Shown one piece after another: positions 1 through 7,419 of a stretch of DNA of 15,858 bases. The notes under the pieces were generated by a model, which was not told where the DNA came from, ran no database searches, and saw only the letters and a program-made list of their open reading frames with translations. The translations under genes were made by a program, and so were the position numbers. Source of the stretch: Chloroflexota bacterium. GTDB lineage: Bacteria; Chloroflexota; Anaerolineae; B4-G1. The first letter of the stretch is position 1. Every line of letters begins with the position of its first letter. The stretch spans positions 1-15,858 of the forward strand of contig JAAEPW010000395.1 of the NCBI GenBank assembly GCA_024232355.1, given 5' to 3'.

Positions 1-122
1 AGCGTTTCCTCTTCTTCCCAACATAGCTCGGGAATCTGATGCAAGTGATGGCGAATATCTACTACCCAAGGCTGCATATCTTGTGCCATTTTGATTAGGG
101 TGGCTGCTAGTTCAGGTGTCAT
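1..122 (-). CDS. M20-family amidohydrolase/peptidase, N-terminal fragment (runs off the window)
   Basis: Only the first 40 codons are present; the gene continues past base 1. The visible protein begins MTPELAATLIKMAQDM and contains DIRHHLHQIPELCWEEEET. This matches the conserved N-terminal signature (RRxLHxxPELxxEE) of M20-family N-acyl-amino-acid amidohydrolases, such as hippurate or IAA-amino-acid hydrolases and N-acetyl-diaminopimelate deacetylases. Family members are metal-dependent cytoplasmic enzymes that cleave an acyl group from an amino acid; the metal ligands would lie beyond the window. The ATG at 122-120 is preceded by AGAAAGGATATAAACA, a good purine-rich ribosome-binding site. 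It is probably a chromosomal housekeeping gene marking the edge of the accessory region. The subfamily cannot be assigned from this fragment. Confidence 0.8.
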   Translation of the reverse strand, partial: MTPELAATLIKMAQDMQPWVVDIRHHLHQIPELCWEEEET

Positions 123-397
123 TGTTTATATCCTTTCTCCAAATCTGTCTTGTGCTTTTATCAAGTCGCGCACTTTTTTCGGGGTCTACCGTCTCGGCCA
201 GGGCTTTGTGTTCTCTGTTCGGTGACTTGCTGCCGTGGCCGGTGCTTTGTTTTCCGAAGTCAAATGGTTCTTTTTTGGTTTGTCGCGTTTTGCGAAATCC
301 ATAGGTTATTTATGGCTCTAGTGGGCTATTCGGGTCACAAAGGTGCGAAGTGTGTGGGGCTTGAAATGGTTCTGATATGGCTCCTCGTGATTGTTTC

Positions 398-426
398 ACT
401 TCGCAAAATACAACATTTTGCGAAGT
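398..426. repeat. Perfect 12-bp dyad with 5-nt spacer (ACTTCGCAAAAT / ATTTTGCGAAGT)
   Basis: The arms at 398-409 and 415-426 are perfect reverse complements separated by ACAAC. The same 12-nt half site, ATTTTGCGAAGT, recurs at 1186-1197 next to the probable promoter of the amphi-Trp/YegP gene. Near copies lie at 250-260 (TTTTCCGAAGT) and 288-296 (TTTTGCGAA). It could be a protein-binding operator shared by neighbouring promoters or a small dispersed genomic palindrome; the sequence alone does not decide. Confidence 0.6.
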
Positions 427-488
427 CTGTCGGGGGCCTCTCTGGAGGGCCTCCGGGGGCTGTTTTCTCGCTGAACGACGTGTTCCAG

Positions 489-539
489 GCGATGTATTCC
501 GGGTAATGCTTCCGCATTACCTAGGGCGGAATGCATCGC
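489..539. repeat. Compound palindrome (REP-like) downstream of the amphi-Trp/YegP gene
   Basis: The outer arms 489-501 and 527-539 pair at 12 of 13 positions. The inner arms 502-509 (GGTAATGC) and 514-521 (GCATTACC) pair perfectly around a TTCC loop, leaving a 5-nt bulge at 522-526. The result is a stem of about 21 bp starting 10 nt past the stop codon of the minus-strand gene. There is no T-run, so it is not a classic intrinsic terminator, though it could protect a 3' end. ATTCCGGGTAATGC (496-509) recurs exactly at 14335-14348 inside the ATPase gene, so this is a dispersed repeat family. Confidence 0.7.
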
Positions 540-548
540 TCCTACTGA

Positions 549-1091
549 TTATTTTTCTGTGGTGGTAGCGGTTTTGGCGTGGTTGATGACGGATTGTGCT
601 CCTTTGTTGGCACTGGACTTGCGTTTGTACATTTGGCTGGTGCCTATGATTTGGTTGTTGGCGGCTTTGAGGACAAAGTAGGGTTGACCGGCTTTAGATG
701 TGCGGTGTTCGATGTTTTCTGGTTGGGCATTTTTCTGGACGGATTCGATGCCGTTCGCGGCGCCTTGTTTGGTGGCGTAGCCTTCGCTGGAGAGGACGAT
801 CTCGCCGTTGGGGGCTTTGAGGCGGAAATAGTACTGGTCGCTGGCGGACTGGTATAGTTCGAATTTGCCGGGGCGGGGCTTTTTGTCGGGGGCCGACCAT
901 TTGAATTCGAGCTCGAGTTCTGTCTCGCCTTCCTCGTGTTCGTATTCGAGGAGGATTTCTACTTGGGGGGATAGGGAGATGGTGAGGTCGTCGAGTTGGA
1001 TGGGGTCGGGGGTGTCGCTTTCTAGGACTTGAGCGATTTGGCGGAGTAGGGCGGCTGCCTGGGGTTTTTCTAGTTCTTTTTCGAGTTCCAT
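549..1091 (-). CDS. amphi-Trp domain protein with two YegP (DUF1508) repeats
   Basis: This 180-aa protein has three parts. Residues 1-68 (MELEKELEKPQAAALLRQIA onward, then the acidic ELELEFKW strand) match the amphi-Trp domain. Residues 76-123 (KFELYQ..YYFRLKAPNGEIVLSSEGY) and 128-173 (YFVLKAANNQIIGTSQMY) are two YegP/DUF1508 repeats, each a small beta-sheet module with the F/Y-x-L-K-A-x-N-x-x-I signature. The biochemical role of both families is poorly known. YegP-type proteins are small and soluble; amphi-Trp domains often stand alone or head such fusions. The ATG at 1091 follows AAGGAGAACAAAACTA, a strong ribosome-binding site. It is separated from the upstream STAND gene by 207 bp with its own probable promoter, so it is likely transcribed alone. 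Family calls are firm; function is unknown. Confidence 0.88.
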   Translation of the reverse strand: MELEKELEKPQAAALLRQIAQVLESDTPDPIQLDDLTISLSPQVEILLEYEHEEGETELELEFKWSAPDKKPRPGKFELYQSASDQYYFRLKAPNGEIVLSSEGYATKQGAANGIESVQKNAQPENIEHRTSKAGQPYFVLKAANNQIIGTSQMYKRKSSANKGAQSVINHAKTATTTEK

Positions 1092-1116
1092 TAGTTTTGT
1101 TCTCCTTGTGGTTTTG

Positions 1117-1141
1117 GCAAGGTTCAGAGACCTTGCTTTTT
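1117..1141 (+). terminator. 7-bp perfect hairpin followed by T5 (terminator-like on the + strand; leader hairpin for the minus-strand gene)
   Basis: GCAAGGT (1117-1123) and ACCTTGC (1130-1136) pair perfectly across a TCAGAG loop, and TTTTT follows at 1137-1141. On the + strand this has the form of a short intrinsic terminator that would stop antisense transcription through the amphi-Trp/YegP gene. On the minus strand it lies in that gene's 5' leader, 26-45 nt upstream of the ATG, with no T-run. The stem is short, so activity is uncertain. Confidence 0.4.
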
Positions 1142-1157
1142 ACTTGACTCGTGGGTA

Positions 1158-1186
1158 AGTATATTTGTTTTTGTGGGATGGGCAAA
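1158..1186 (-). promoter_or_regulatory. Probable promoter of the amphi-Trp/YegP gene
   Basis: On the minus strand TATACT (1163-1158) is a good -10 box. The hexamer 17 bp upstream, TTTGCC (1186-1181), is only a weak -35. The TTTTGCGAAGT half site at 1186-1197 abuts this -35, where a regulator could act. The predicted start near 1151 leaves a leader of about 60 nt holding the hairpin at 1117-1136. Confidence 0.4.
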
Positions 1187-1279
1187 TTTTGCGAAGTGTA
1201 AGCAAGGTGACGAGGAGCAGGGGAGCGGAGGAGGTGGGGAACGGTTGGTGGTTGGCTTGATCATCATGTTTCCTTATGA

Positions 1280-1298
1280 GGGCACGGGGACCGCGCCC
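1280..1298. repeat. Short GC-rich palindrome abutting the STAND gene stop codon
   Basis: GGGC-A-CGG (1280-1287) faces CCG-C-GCCC (1291-1298) around a GGA loop, an imperfect 8-bp stem with one mismatch. GTAGGGGCGCGGTCCCC on the minus strand has the look of dispersed repeats common in Chloroflexota and cyanobacterial genomes. The stop codon of the trypsin-NACHT gene (1301-1299) lies at its edge, so the last few residues (TSQGTTP) after the family-typical LLLPP ending may be derived from the insertion site. Confidence 0.45.
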
Positions 1299-3962
1299 CT
1301 ACGGTGTGGTGCCTTGTGAAGTGGGTGGAAGAAGGAGGCGGTTTTCGATGGCGGCGCGGTCGGTGACGACGGCGAGGTTGAGGCATTGGACGAGGAGTTC
1401 GGCGGCGTAAAAGTAGCGATCAAGGCGTTGTGTTTGTTCTCGGGTAAAGTTCCAGTTGTGGCCGATGTCACGGTGTTCGATCATAATCTCTTGAAGGCGA
1501 TTTGCAAAGGTAGACCAGTCTTTGGCAGATGCCCCCGCGGCAGGTGGCGCAAGCGCGGAAAGCGCCTGGTACAGGGCGTTCAGACCAAGTTTCTGGGCGC
1601 GGTCGAGGGCGCGGTCGATGTCGAGGGCGCGGGCGAGGACGTAGTCGAGGTCAAGGTCGAGGTCTCGGGTGAGATCGCGGGCAGTGTCGGTGACAAGGGC
1701 AAAGTCGCAGACATGGGCAAAGGCGAGGATGTCTTCGAGGGTTTCATTAAGGATTATTTTGTTTTCAAGGGCAAACTTGCGGAGAATGTCGGCCTCGATT
1801 ATTTGGGCGATCCGGAGGCGTTTCATATGGTTGCGGATACTGTCGTGGTCGAGGGTGTAATTGAGGTCAAAGTCACTGGCGAGGATGATAAAACAGTAGT
1901 AGCTCCTGATGGCAGCGGGTTTGTAGTTAGTCTCTACAGTGGAGGCTTTGCGGGCGGCCCAAGAGAGGAAGGCGACGAGTTTTTGATCATTCTCAACCAA
2001 GCTGTCGAGAGCATGGAGAAAGTGGTCGAAGAAAGAATCAGCGTTGGCGATGTGGGAGGCAGTGAGGAGGATGACTTGGCGCCAGCGGTCGTCGTGGGCG
2101 TGGGCGAGGAGGCTGGGTAGGGTGTCTTTGTCGACGTTGGCAACGACGTGCCTGGCGGCAAAGTACTCTTGGAGCAGTTGGTGGTAGAAGCGCACGGGCG
2201 CGTCATCTGTGCCGGATGTGTCCGACGCATTGAGTAGGGTGGTACTGGCCGCTAGATAAAGCAGCCTCTTGGGGTCGCAGTCAGGCACTGCTTGAGCAAG
2301 ACGGGCCAGTGCCCACTGACGATCAATCGCTGTGCCGTATTCTTGTTCGGATTGTATGGCGTAGGCGAGGGCTGCCAAAGCGTGGATCTGGCGCTCGGCG
2401 TCTACCCACTCTGCCGGATGGCGCTTTTTCTCTCGCTCCAGCAATGTGTCCACGAAGGCAGCGAACAGGTGAGCGCGGTTGTCTGGCAGCTCACCACCGG
2501 CACCGGCGTAGATTTGAGCAGTCATCAATAGCAGGTAGGGATTGCGTCCCATCTCTAGCAATGGTGGCGGCTTTTCCCAAGACTTCCTTGTACCGCCTAT
2601 AGTTGAGAACAATCGCTCACCGACGGTCTGGCCCAAGTAGTTGTGCAAAAAGTCTCGGATGCGAGTTTCATCCAAGGGAGACACTTGGATATTTTGCAGT
2701 TTCTTCAGCCTTTCCGTATAGTCCAACACCCGGCAGGTGACGATCACGGCACCGTTGGGATAGCGTTCGAGCACGGTGCGGATGCGGTTGACGCGGTCGG
2801 CGTAGTTGGCCTGGGGCATCTCGTTGAGGCCGTCGAGGAGGAGGATGAGGCGTCCGGAGGTGAGGTAGGTGTATAGGTGAGGGGTGAGGGGCCCCAGGTG
2901 GCGGGCGAGGTATGTTTCAAAAGAATCGCCGCCGGTGTAGGCACCAAGGGAGGCCAGTAGTGGGAGAGGGGCTTGAGGATCGGTTTTGGCTGCGTGGGCG
3001 TAATCGTAGACGAGTCGCCAGAGGGTGGTGGTTTTGCCGCTGCCGGGGTCGCCGAGGAGGATGATGCGGCGGTGTTCGGTGACGGCGGTTCGTAGGTCGT
3101 CGACCGGCTCGCGGCTTATCTCGGTGTCTGGGCCGTAGTCGTGCTCGATGAGTTTTTCGAAGCCGGGTGGGATGAAGGGCATTGGCAGGTCGAGGCGGGG
3201 GCCGTCTTTGACAGCGGCGCGTACCTCGGCGATACCGGCCAGGGGGGTGTAGTGATCGAGCCAGTAGTTGTAGCGGGTGAGGAGGTTGTCCAGGTAGGCG
3301 AGTTCTTGGGCGCGGAGAGGGTCTTCTGGCGGCGCGATAGGCGGTTGTAGTTCTAGTTTCTCTGGACACAGGTCGCATAGCGTCTTGGCAGGGATGGCGA
3401 AGGCTACGTCATCAAGTCGGGCCAGGTCATCGGGCACGGCGACTGAGGTTACCATCCCGATGACTTGTCCGGTGGATTCTTCCCATTCGGCAAGTTCAGG
3501 GCAGGCCCACACCGGGGCGCCGCTAAAGCCTGCTGTGATTTGGGTTGAGCGCAGTTGCAGCCGTGGTTGGCCGGTTTCTGTGACTGTACCGACGAGTTCT
3601 CCTGTTCCGAACAGGCCGTCGACGTCTCCTATGTTGGGATAGCCAAAGGCCCGGATTGGCGCTCCATCGCGGGCTGTTGACAGGGTGGCGGGGGTGATGT
3701 TCGAGGGGAGGGGGGATGACAGGCGCAGGAAGGCTACGTCGGCGGCTTGGTGGTAGCCGTCGGGCAGGACTTGGGCATTGATTGGCGTGTTTCCGGTTCG
3801 GAGGGTGAGGCGGATCTGGTCACCGGGGGTAGATCCGCAGGCGTCGACGACGTGGGCACAGGTGACGGCTATGGCGGGGGTGAGGATGAAGCCGGTGCCC
3901 TGGGGGTGGCCGGTGGGAGTTTCTACACGGACGGTGTAGGTTTCGATTTTTGGGTTGGTCAT
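1299..3962 (-). CDS. Trypsin-like protease fused to a NACHT STAND NTPase (Avs-like immune sensor/effector candidate)
   Basis: The 887-aa protein starts with a chymotrypsin/HtrA-fold serine protease (about 1-200) with an intact triad: H37 in TCAHVVDA, D75 in AADVAFLRL and S147 in GFSGAPVW. A linker (about 215-290) leads to a NACHT ATPase with Walker A GDPGSGKTT (304-312), Walker B LILLLDGLNE (372-381) and the VTCR sensor-type arginine (R411). A helical region follows, including an Asp/Arg-rich repeat at about 760-795, then an ending in LLLPP. Protease-NACHT proteins belong to the STAND class related to bacterial Avs systems, in which target sensing by the C-terminal region drives oligomerisation and turns on the N-terminal effector. 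Here the effector would be a protease; its substrate is unknown. A 148-bp gap separates it from the Res gene. No strong ribosome-binding site precedes the ATG at 3962. The loop after the catalytic serine carries an extra CPELAEW segment. Confidence 0.88.
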   Translation of the reverse strand: MTNPKIETYTVRVETPTGHPQGTGFILTPAIAVTCAHVVDACGSTPGDQIRLTLRTGNTPINAQVLPDGYHQAADVAFLRLSSPLPSNITPATLSTARDGAPIRAFGYPNIGDVDGLFGTGELVGTVTETGQPRLQLRSTQITAGFSGAPVWACPELAEWEESTGQVIGMVTSVAVPDDLARLDDVAFAIPAKTLCDLCPEKLELQPPIAPPEDPLRAQELAYLDNLLTRYNYWLDHYTPLAGIAEVRAAVKDGPRLDLPMPFIPPGFEKLIEHDYGPDTEISREPVDDLRTAVTEHRRIILLGDPGSGKTTTLWRLVYDYAHAAKTDPQAPLPLLASLGAYTGGDSFETYLARHLGPLTPHLYTYLTSGRLILLLDGLNEMPQANYADRVNRIRTVLERYPNGAVIVTCRVLDYTERLKKLQNIQVSPLDETRIRDFLHNYLGQTVGERLFSTIGGTRKSWEKPPPLLEMGRNPYLLLMTAQIYAGAGGELPDNRAHLFAAFVDTLLEREKKRHPAEWVDAERQIHALAALAYAIQSEQEYGTAIDRQWALARLAQAVPDCDPKRLLYLAASTTLLNASDTSGTDDAPVRFYHQLLQEYFAARHVVANVDKDTLPSLLAHAHDDRWRQVILLTASHIANADSFFDHFLHALDSLVENDQKLVAFLSWAARKASTVETNYKPAAIRSYYCFIILASDFDLNYTLDHDSIRNHMKRLRIAQIIEADILRKFALENKIILNETLEDILAFAHVCDFALVTDTARDLTRDLDLDLDYVLARALDIDRALDRAQKLGLNALYQALSALAPPAAGASAKDWSTFANRLQEIMIEHRDIGHNWNFTREQTQRLDRYFYAAELLVQCLNLAVVTDRAAIENRLLLPPTSQGTTP
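3482..3505. repeat. Degenerate dispersed repeat inside the protease domain
   Basis: On the + strand CATTCGGCAAGTTCAGGGCA resembles the very common dispersed bacterial repeat of the form TTCGACAAGCTCAGGGCAGG. Read on the coding strand it supplies residues 153-160 (ACPELAEW), between the catalytic GFSGAPVW and EESTGQVIGMV, where relatives usually continue with only a short acidic turn. Frame and catalytic residues are preserved. The match is from memory and is not an alignment. Confidence 0.4.
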
Positions 3963-4092
3963 TTTTCAATAGGATCGGCGGATTTTTGATCACTCCAGAT
4001 TCAGTGTCAGCAGATGATTCAAGATTTGTTTATTGCTCAGATCGTGTAGGCAGTTGGTGTCTGGCCTTGACTGTATGATAAAGCGGTGGGGT

Positions 4093-4117
4093 CAGTTGAG
4101 GGCGATTCCATCAACTG
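4093..4117. repeat. 7-bp inverted repeat overlapping the Res stop codon
   Basis: CAGTTGA (4093-4099) and TCAACTG (4111-4117) are perfect reverse complements around an 11-nt loop. The right arm contains the Res stop codon (TGA, 4113-4111). It has no following T-run on the minus strand and is weak as a terminator. The rest of the 148-bp gap to the trypsin-NACHT gene shows no convincing promoter. Confidence 0.3.
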
Positions 4118-7100
4118 GTCATTTTGGCTTTGATTTCTCCAAGCTGCTTCCCTTTGGGCATTATAAACAAACAATCGCCATTACTGCGTTTCTCCCACAA
4201 CTCCCCGACTGCCCTCTTTCTCTTTGAGTCGTCATTGCTCCAACGATCTTGGCCCTTGTATTCTACCACGAGATGCCGTCCATCGTGCAGCCGACAAACA
4301 AAGTCTGGATAAAACTTGTCCTCATACGTTTGGAGCCAAAAGGATTTGGAGCCGCGCGCCGGATTGCGTACCCAGAATTCTATCTCTGTCTGCACGTCAA
4401 TAAACTGCGCGCATTGCTCTTCTTCTCCGCTGTCGAACGTACCCACCAGTTTATAGTAGTGCTTTTGAAAGGAATAACGACCTCGATAGGGTGGACTTGG
4501 ATACCGTTGTGGATCATAAGTAAAGCAACATTCCGGTGTCACTATCAACGGGGAAGTGTCCAAATCGAGGAAAGGCTGGTACGCTTCCTCGCGGGCGGTA
4601 TAGAGGTGAGCCTCGATCTTTGTGATGACAGCAGCACGCAGGCGATATTTATCGTGTACCAGTTGGGCAAGTGCAAAGCATCGTTCATCGAGCAGTTTTT
4701 GCACCAGGTTGTACAGAAACGCGCTTGATTCAGAGTGGGTGATCGTGTGATGGCGCGGAATCGCGTGGTCCAGCCAATGAACCAGTTCGACTATTGTCCA
4801 TCCCCGGTCAGAAGCCAACAAGCGCATTTGCTGGTGCAGCTCGGTCAAAAACTCGACGCTGAGTCGCCTGTCTTGTGCTATATCAATTTGTGCTTGTTGC
4901 GCTTGCGGGCCTATACTGGGAAACTCTTGTTCGGTCAGTGTGGCATCACGTTGAGACAAATCCAGCATGCGCTGAAAGTGCGTTTGCTCGAACGGTTCTA
5001 ATGGCAGTTCGCCTTGCTGATAAGCCAACACAGGGATGCTAAACTCGATACCCCGTTCTGCCGGGGAGCGTGGGTCGTGCAGAGCTAGAGATTCCTCGAA
5101 CGCTTGATCGACCGCTTGCAGACCCTCGTCAGTGTTAAAACATTGTTCGAGAGCGGCCCGGTCTTGGTCATCCATTGGCCCGGTGAATATGACCGCTCCG
5201 TCCACGCCAACGTTGATCTTGTTTGCAGTTTCGGGCGGCAACTGGTCCAGTTGCGGCTGTGCTGCGACGACGGCAATGGTCACCGTGTGGGGCTTTTTGG
5301 TGAACAAGGGTAATTCGTCCAAACCAAACGCTAGTTGTTCAGACGGGATGATCATTTCCTGGGCCTCAATGCGGTCAAAGCCGTTCTGTACCAACCCATC
5401 CACTAGGTTTTGGGCCACGACAGCAAAATTGGCCGAGGCTGCATAGGCATACGCTTGGTTCAGCACCTCGTGTTGCTTGCGCTTTGTGTGCGGCAGGCGC
5501 ATCACGCGCCCCAAGATTTGCTCTATGGCTGTGCTAGAACGCATCTCGGTCACAGAACAAAGAATGTAGGCAAAGGGACAGTCCCAGCCTTCGCGCAAAG
5601 CCTGGACGGTGATAATGTACCGGATGGGGCATTTTGGGTCAAGCACATCGACACCGTCTAGCTCTCTATCGCTGCCGGTGGCACGTGCAATCTGCGCCTT
5701 TGGAATCCTGAAATCATCGAGCAAGCACTGCTCTACCACATCTATGGTGATGGCGTCTTTGCCGCGCCGAGGTTGCGCCTGCAAGAGCATGATCGGGCGA
5801 ATGTACTCGCCCGTGGCTTTGCCTTCGACCTGAGCGCAGGCGTCCAACTGGTCCAACTTGGCGATGGCGTCAGTCAATAGCTCTCGCCAATTGAGGCGCG
5901 TCTCCAGGAGGATCGGCATTTTTATCATATCCTCGGCCTTGAGTTCGGCGGCGGAGACGCTGTACAGTACGTTGCTGGGGCTCTTGTCACTGTCTGGCGT
6001 GGCCGTAAACTCAATGATGCAAGAGGGATGAAAGCGGGCCAGCGTGGCAAAAGACAGTTCGGTGCGGGCGTTGTGGGCCTCGTCCACGATGACCACCGGG
6101 CGGTGTAACTTTAGCACGTTGGCGAGGGAATATATAGGCGTTCCGTCCTCACGCTTTTCCAGTTCGGCCAACGCTTCGGGCCGGTAGCCGGAGAAATGGT
6201 CCATCAATGCTCCGGACGATTCGTACACCTTGCGCCCCTCGGTCTCTTCGATACGGAATGCCTGGATGGTGGAAACAATGATCGTAGTACTGATGCTGAG
6301 CATGGATGGGGTAACATAGCGCGCTTCAGATATGTCCATAATGGTGACCGCGCCTAGCGTTTCTTCCAGAGCGCGGCGGTAAGGATGCTGACGGTTCCTG
6401 AGCGCGTTGAGCGTCTGCTCGCGGATGGCGTTGGAAGGGACCAGCCATAGCACGACGCTTTCGTCGGTTTGCAACAGGTCTTTGGCGGCAATGTGGATGG
6501 CGTGGCAGGCGACGAACGTCTTGCCGCCTCCGGTGGGGAGGCGCAAACAGACGTAAGGCAAACCTTGCAACTCTGGAACAGGGCGGTAGGGGACGCCCCG
6601 GCCAAAGGTGTTCAGGGTATGCTGGTAAAAGGCAAGGTTGGCCGCATCGGGGCTACCCGTCTGATCGAGTTGCACACAGGTCTGAAAGTAGGCACGCAGC
6701 GCGTCCAGTGCGTATTGTTGATATTCACGGAGTTCAAACATTCGTACCCGTTCATATGGGGTAGTATGAGAAGCGAATGGGGTCTCTCTGATTGCTTCCA
6801 GTACATCTCTCCAAGAAACCGATGGTCGTAGCACGTTACCCTGGCGAATAGGCGGATAGTTATAAGCCACGAACCGCCAAGCTTTCTGACTAACTGGATC
6901 CAAGGATTCAAAAGTAGTAATCGAAATGACCTGATATTTGCCATTGCCAAGGCTGCGAATCTCCGACAGAACTAGCGAATCAGCCACTTTTTCAGGCAAG
7001 CCTAGCAACAAGTGCATACTATTTCCCAAAGCTACACTAACAAGCGACACTTGATCCCTAGTCGCCTTACCCTCTATGACAATCTTCTCCAGGAACTCGG

Positions 7101-7419
7101 ATACATCTTGCAACAGATCTTGATCTACAGTGATTTGCACTTTTATGCTGGGCAAGCATTTAGGCAATTTGGCCAATAGCTGCGTCAAATCATCATCACG
7201 CCGTAGTCTTAGCATCTCGGTCACCAAACAACTAAGTTGATCCCTGCGCTCAAAGTAACCGACTAACTCACGAGCAAGATCAGATTTCGTCTCATGAGCG
7301 AGTAATTGATAGTCACCACCAAGATCGAAAGCCAAATCTTTTAGCTCACCGATACTGAAGCGATCCACTAAAAAACGTCTCAGTCTAGCCCTCTTAACAG
7401 GTTCTAGTACTACTACCAC
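4111..7419 (-). CDS. res: Type III restriction Res subunit (SF2 helicase plus PD-(D/E)XK nuclease) with N-terminal death-like adaptor module
   Basis: The 1102-aa protein has an SF2 core: PTGGGKT (295-301), DEAH (446-449), FTATP (471-475), LREGWDCP (608-615) and motif VI QILGRVMRLP (634-643). A C-terminal nuclease follows, with PDF at about D1039 and VVEYKG at E1053/K1055, the PD-x-ExK pattern that cuts DNA in type III enzymes. Ahead of this core are about 225 unusual residues. Residues 8-75 (LRRFLVDRFSIGELKDLAFD..ARELVGYFERRDQL) match the death-like effector-associated helical domains of bacterial STAND and caspase systems. Residues about 90-170 have a beta-alpha-beta-beta-alpha-beta pattern like TRADD-N domains. 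I chose GTG at 7419 because AGGAG sits 7 nt upstream and the adaptor domain starts right after; an ATG at 7488 would add 23 basic residues and overlap the 42-aa ORF almost fully. Res would translocate and cut DNA lacking Mod methylation. Confidence 0.9.
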   Translation of the reverse strand: MVVVLEPVKRARLRRFLVDRFSIGELKDLAFDLGGDYQLLAHETKSDLARELVGYFERRDQLSCLVTEMLRLRRDDDLTQLLAKLPKCLPSIKVQITVDQDLLQDVSEFLEKIVIEGKATRDQVSLVSVALGNSMHLLLGLPEKVADSLVLSEIRSLGNGKYQVISITTFESLDPVSQKAWRFVAYNYPPIRQGNVLRPSVSWRDVLEAIRETPFASHTTPYERVRMFELREYQQYALDALRAYFQTCVQLDQTGSPDAANLAFYQHTLNTFGRGVPYRPVPELQGLPYVCLRLPTGGGKTFVACHAIHIAAKDLLQTDESVVLWLVPSNAIREQTLNALRNRQHPYRRALEETLGAVTIMDISEARYVTPSMLSISTTIIVSTIQAFRIEETEGRKVYESSGALMDHFSGYRPEALAELEKREDGTPIYSLANVLKLHRPVVIVDEAHNARTELSFATLARFHPSCIIEFTATPDSDKSPSNVLYSVSAAELKAEDMIKMPILLETRLNWRELLTDAIAKLDQLDACAQVEGKATGEYIRPIMLLQAQPRRGKDAITIDVVEQCLLDDFRIPKAQIARATGSDRELDGVDVLDPKCPIRYIITVQALREGWDCPFAYILCSVTEMRSSTAIEQILGRVMRLPHTKRKQHEVLNQAYAYAASANFAVVAQNLVDGLVQNGFDRIEAQEMIIPSEQLAFGLDELPLFTKKPHTVTIAVVAAQPQLDQLPPETANKINVGVDGAVIFTGPMDDQDRAALEQCFNTDEGLQAVDQAFEESLALHDPRSPAERGIEFSIPVLAYQQGELPLEPFEQTHFQRMLDLSQRDATLTEQEFPSIGPQAQQAQIDIAQDRRLSVEFLTELHQQMRLLASDRGWTIVELVHWLDHAIPRHHTITHSESSAFLYNLVQKLLDERCFALAQLVHDKYRLRAAVITKIEAHLYTAREEAYQPFLDLDTSPLIVTPECCFTYDPQRYPSPPYRGRYSFQKHYYKLVGTFDSGEEEQCAQFIDVQTEIEFWVRNPARGSKSFWLQTYEDKFYPDFVCRLHDGRHLVVEYKGQDRWSNDDSKRKRAVGELWEKRSNGDCLFIMPKGKQLGEIKAKMTS

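Larger units (their letters stand above)
123..548. other. Gene-free interval of 426 bp with two palindromes
   Basis: No open frame here looks like a gene: the short frames on both strands run through palindromic repeats and have skewed composition. The interval holds the dyad at 398-426, related TTTTGCGAA-type words near 250-260, 288-296 and 342-352, a GC-rich patch around 430-465 and the compound hairpin at 489-539. It includes the upstream region of the M20 gene and the downstream region of the amphi-Trp/YegP gene. I could not identify a convincing -10/-35 pair for the M20 gene. Confidence 0.6.

Noticed and set aside
1117..1141. Riboswitch in the amphi-Trp/YegP leader
   Set aside because: Only one small hairpin is present and no known aptamer consensus was recognised in the 60-nt leader.
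694..1185. 163-codon minus-strand frame rich in Arg/Pro
   Set aside because: Out-of-phase shadow of the amphi-Trp/YegP gene, with the Arg/Pro bias typical of a shifted GC-rich frame.
1386..2120. 244-codon + strand frame, valine/glycine/glutamate-rich
   Set aside because: It is the antisense shadow of the trypsin-NACHT gene, which has clear catalytic motifs.
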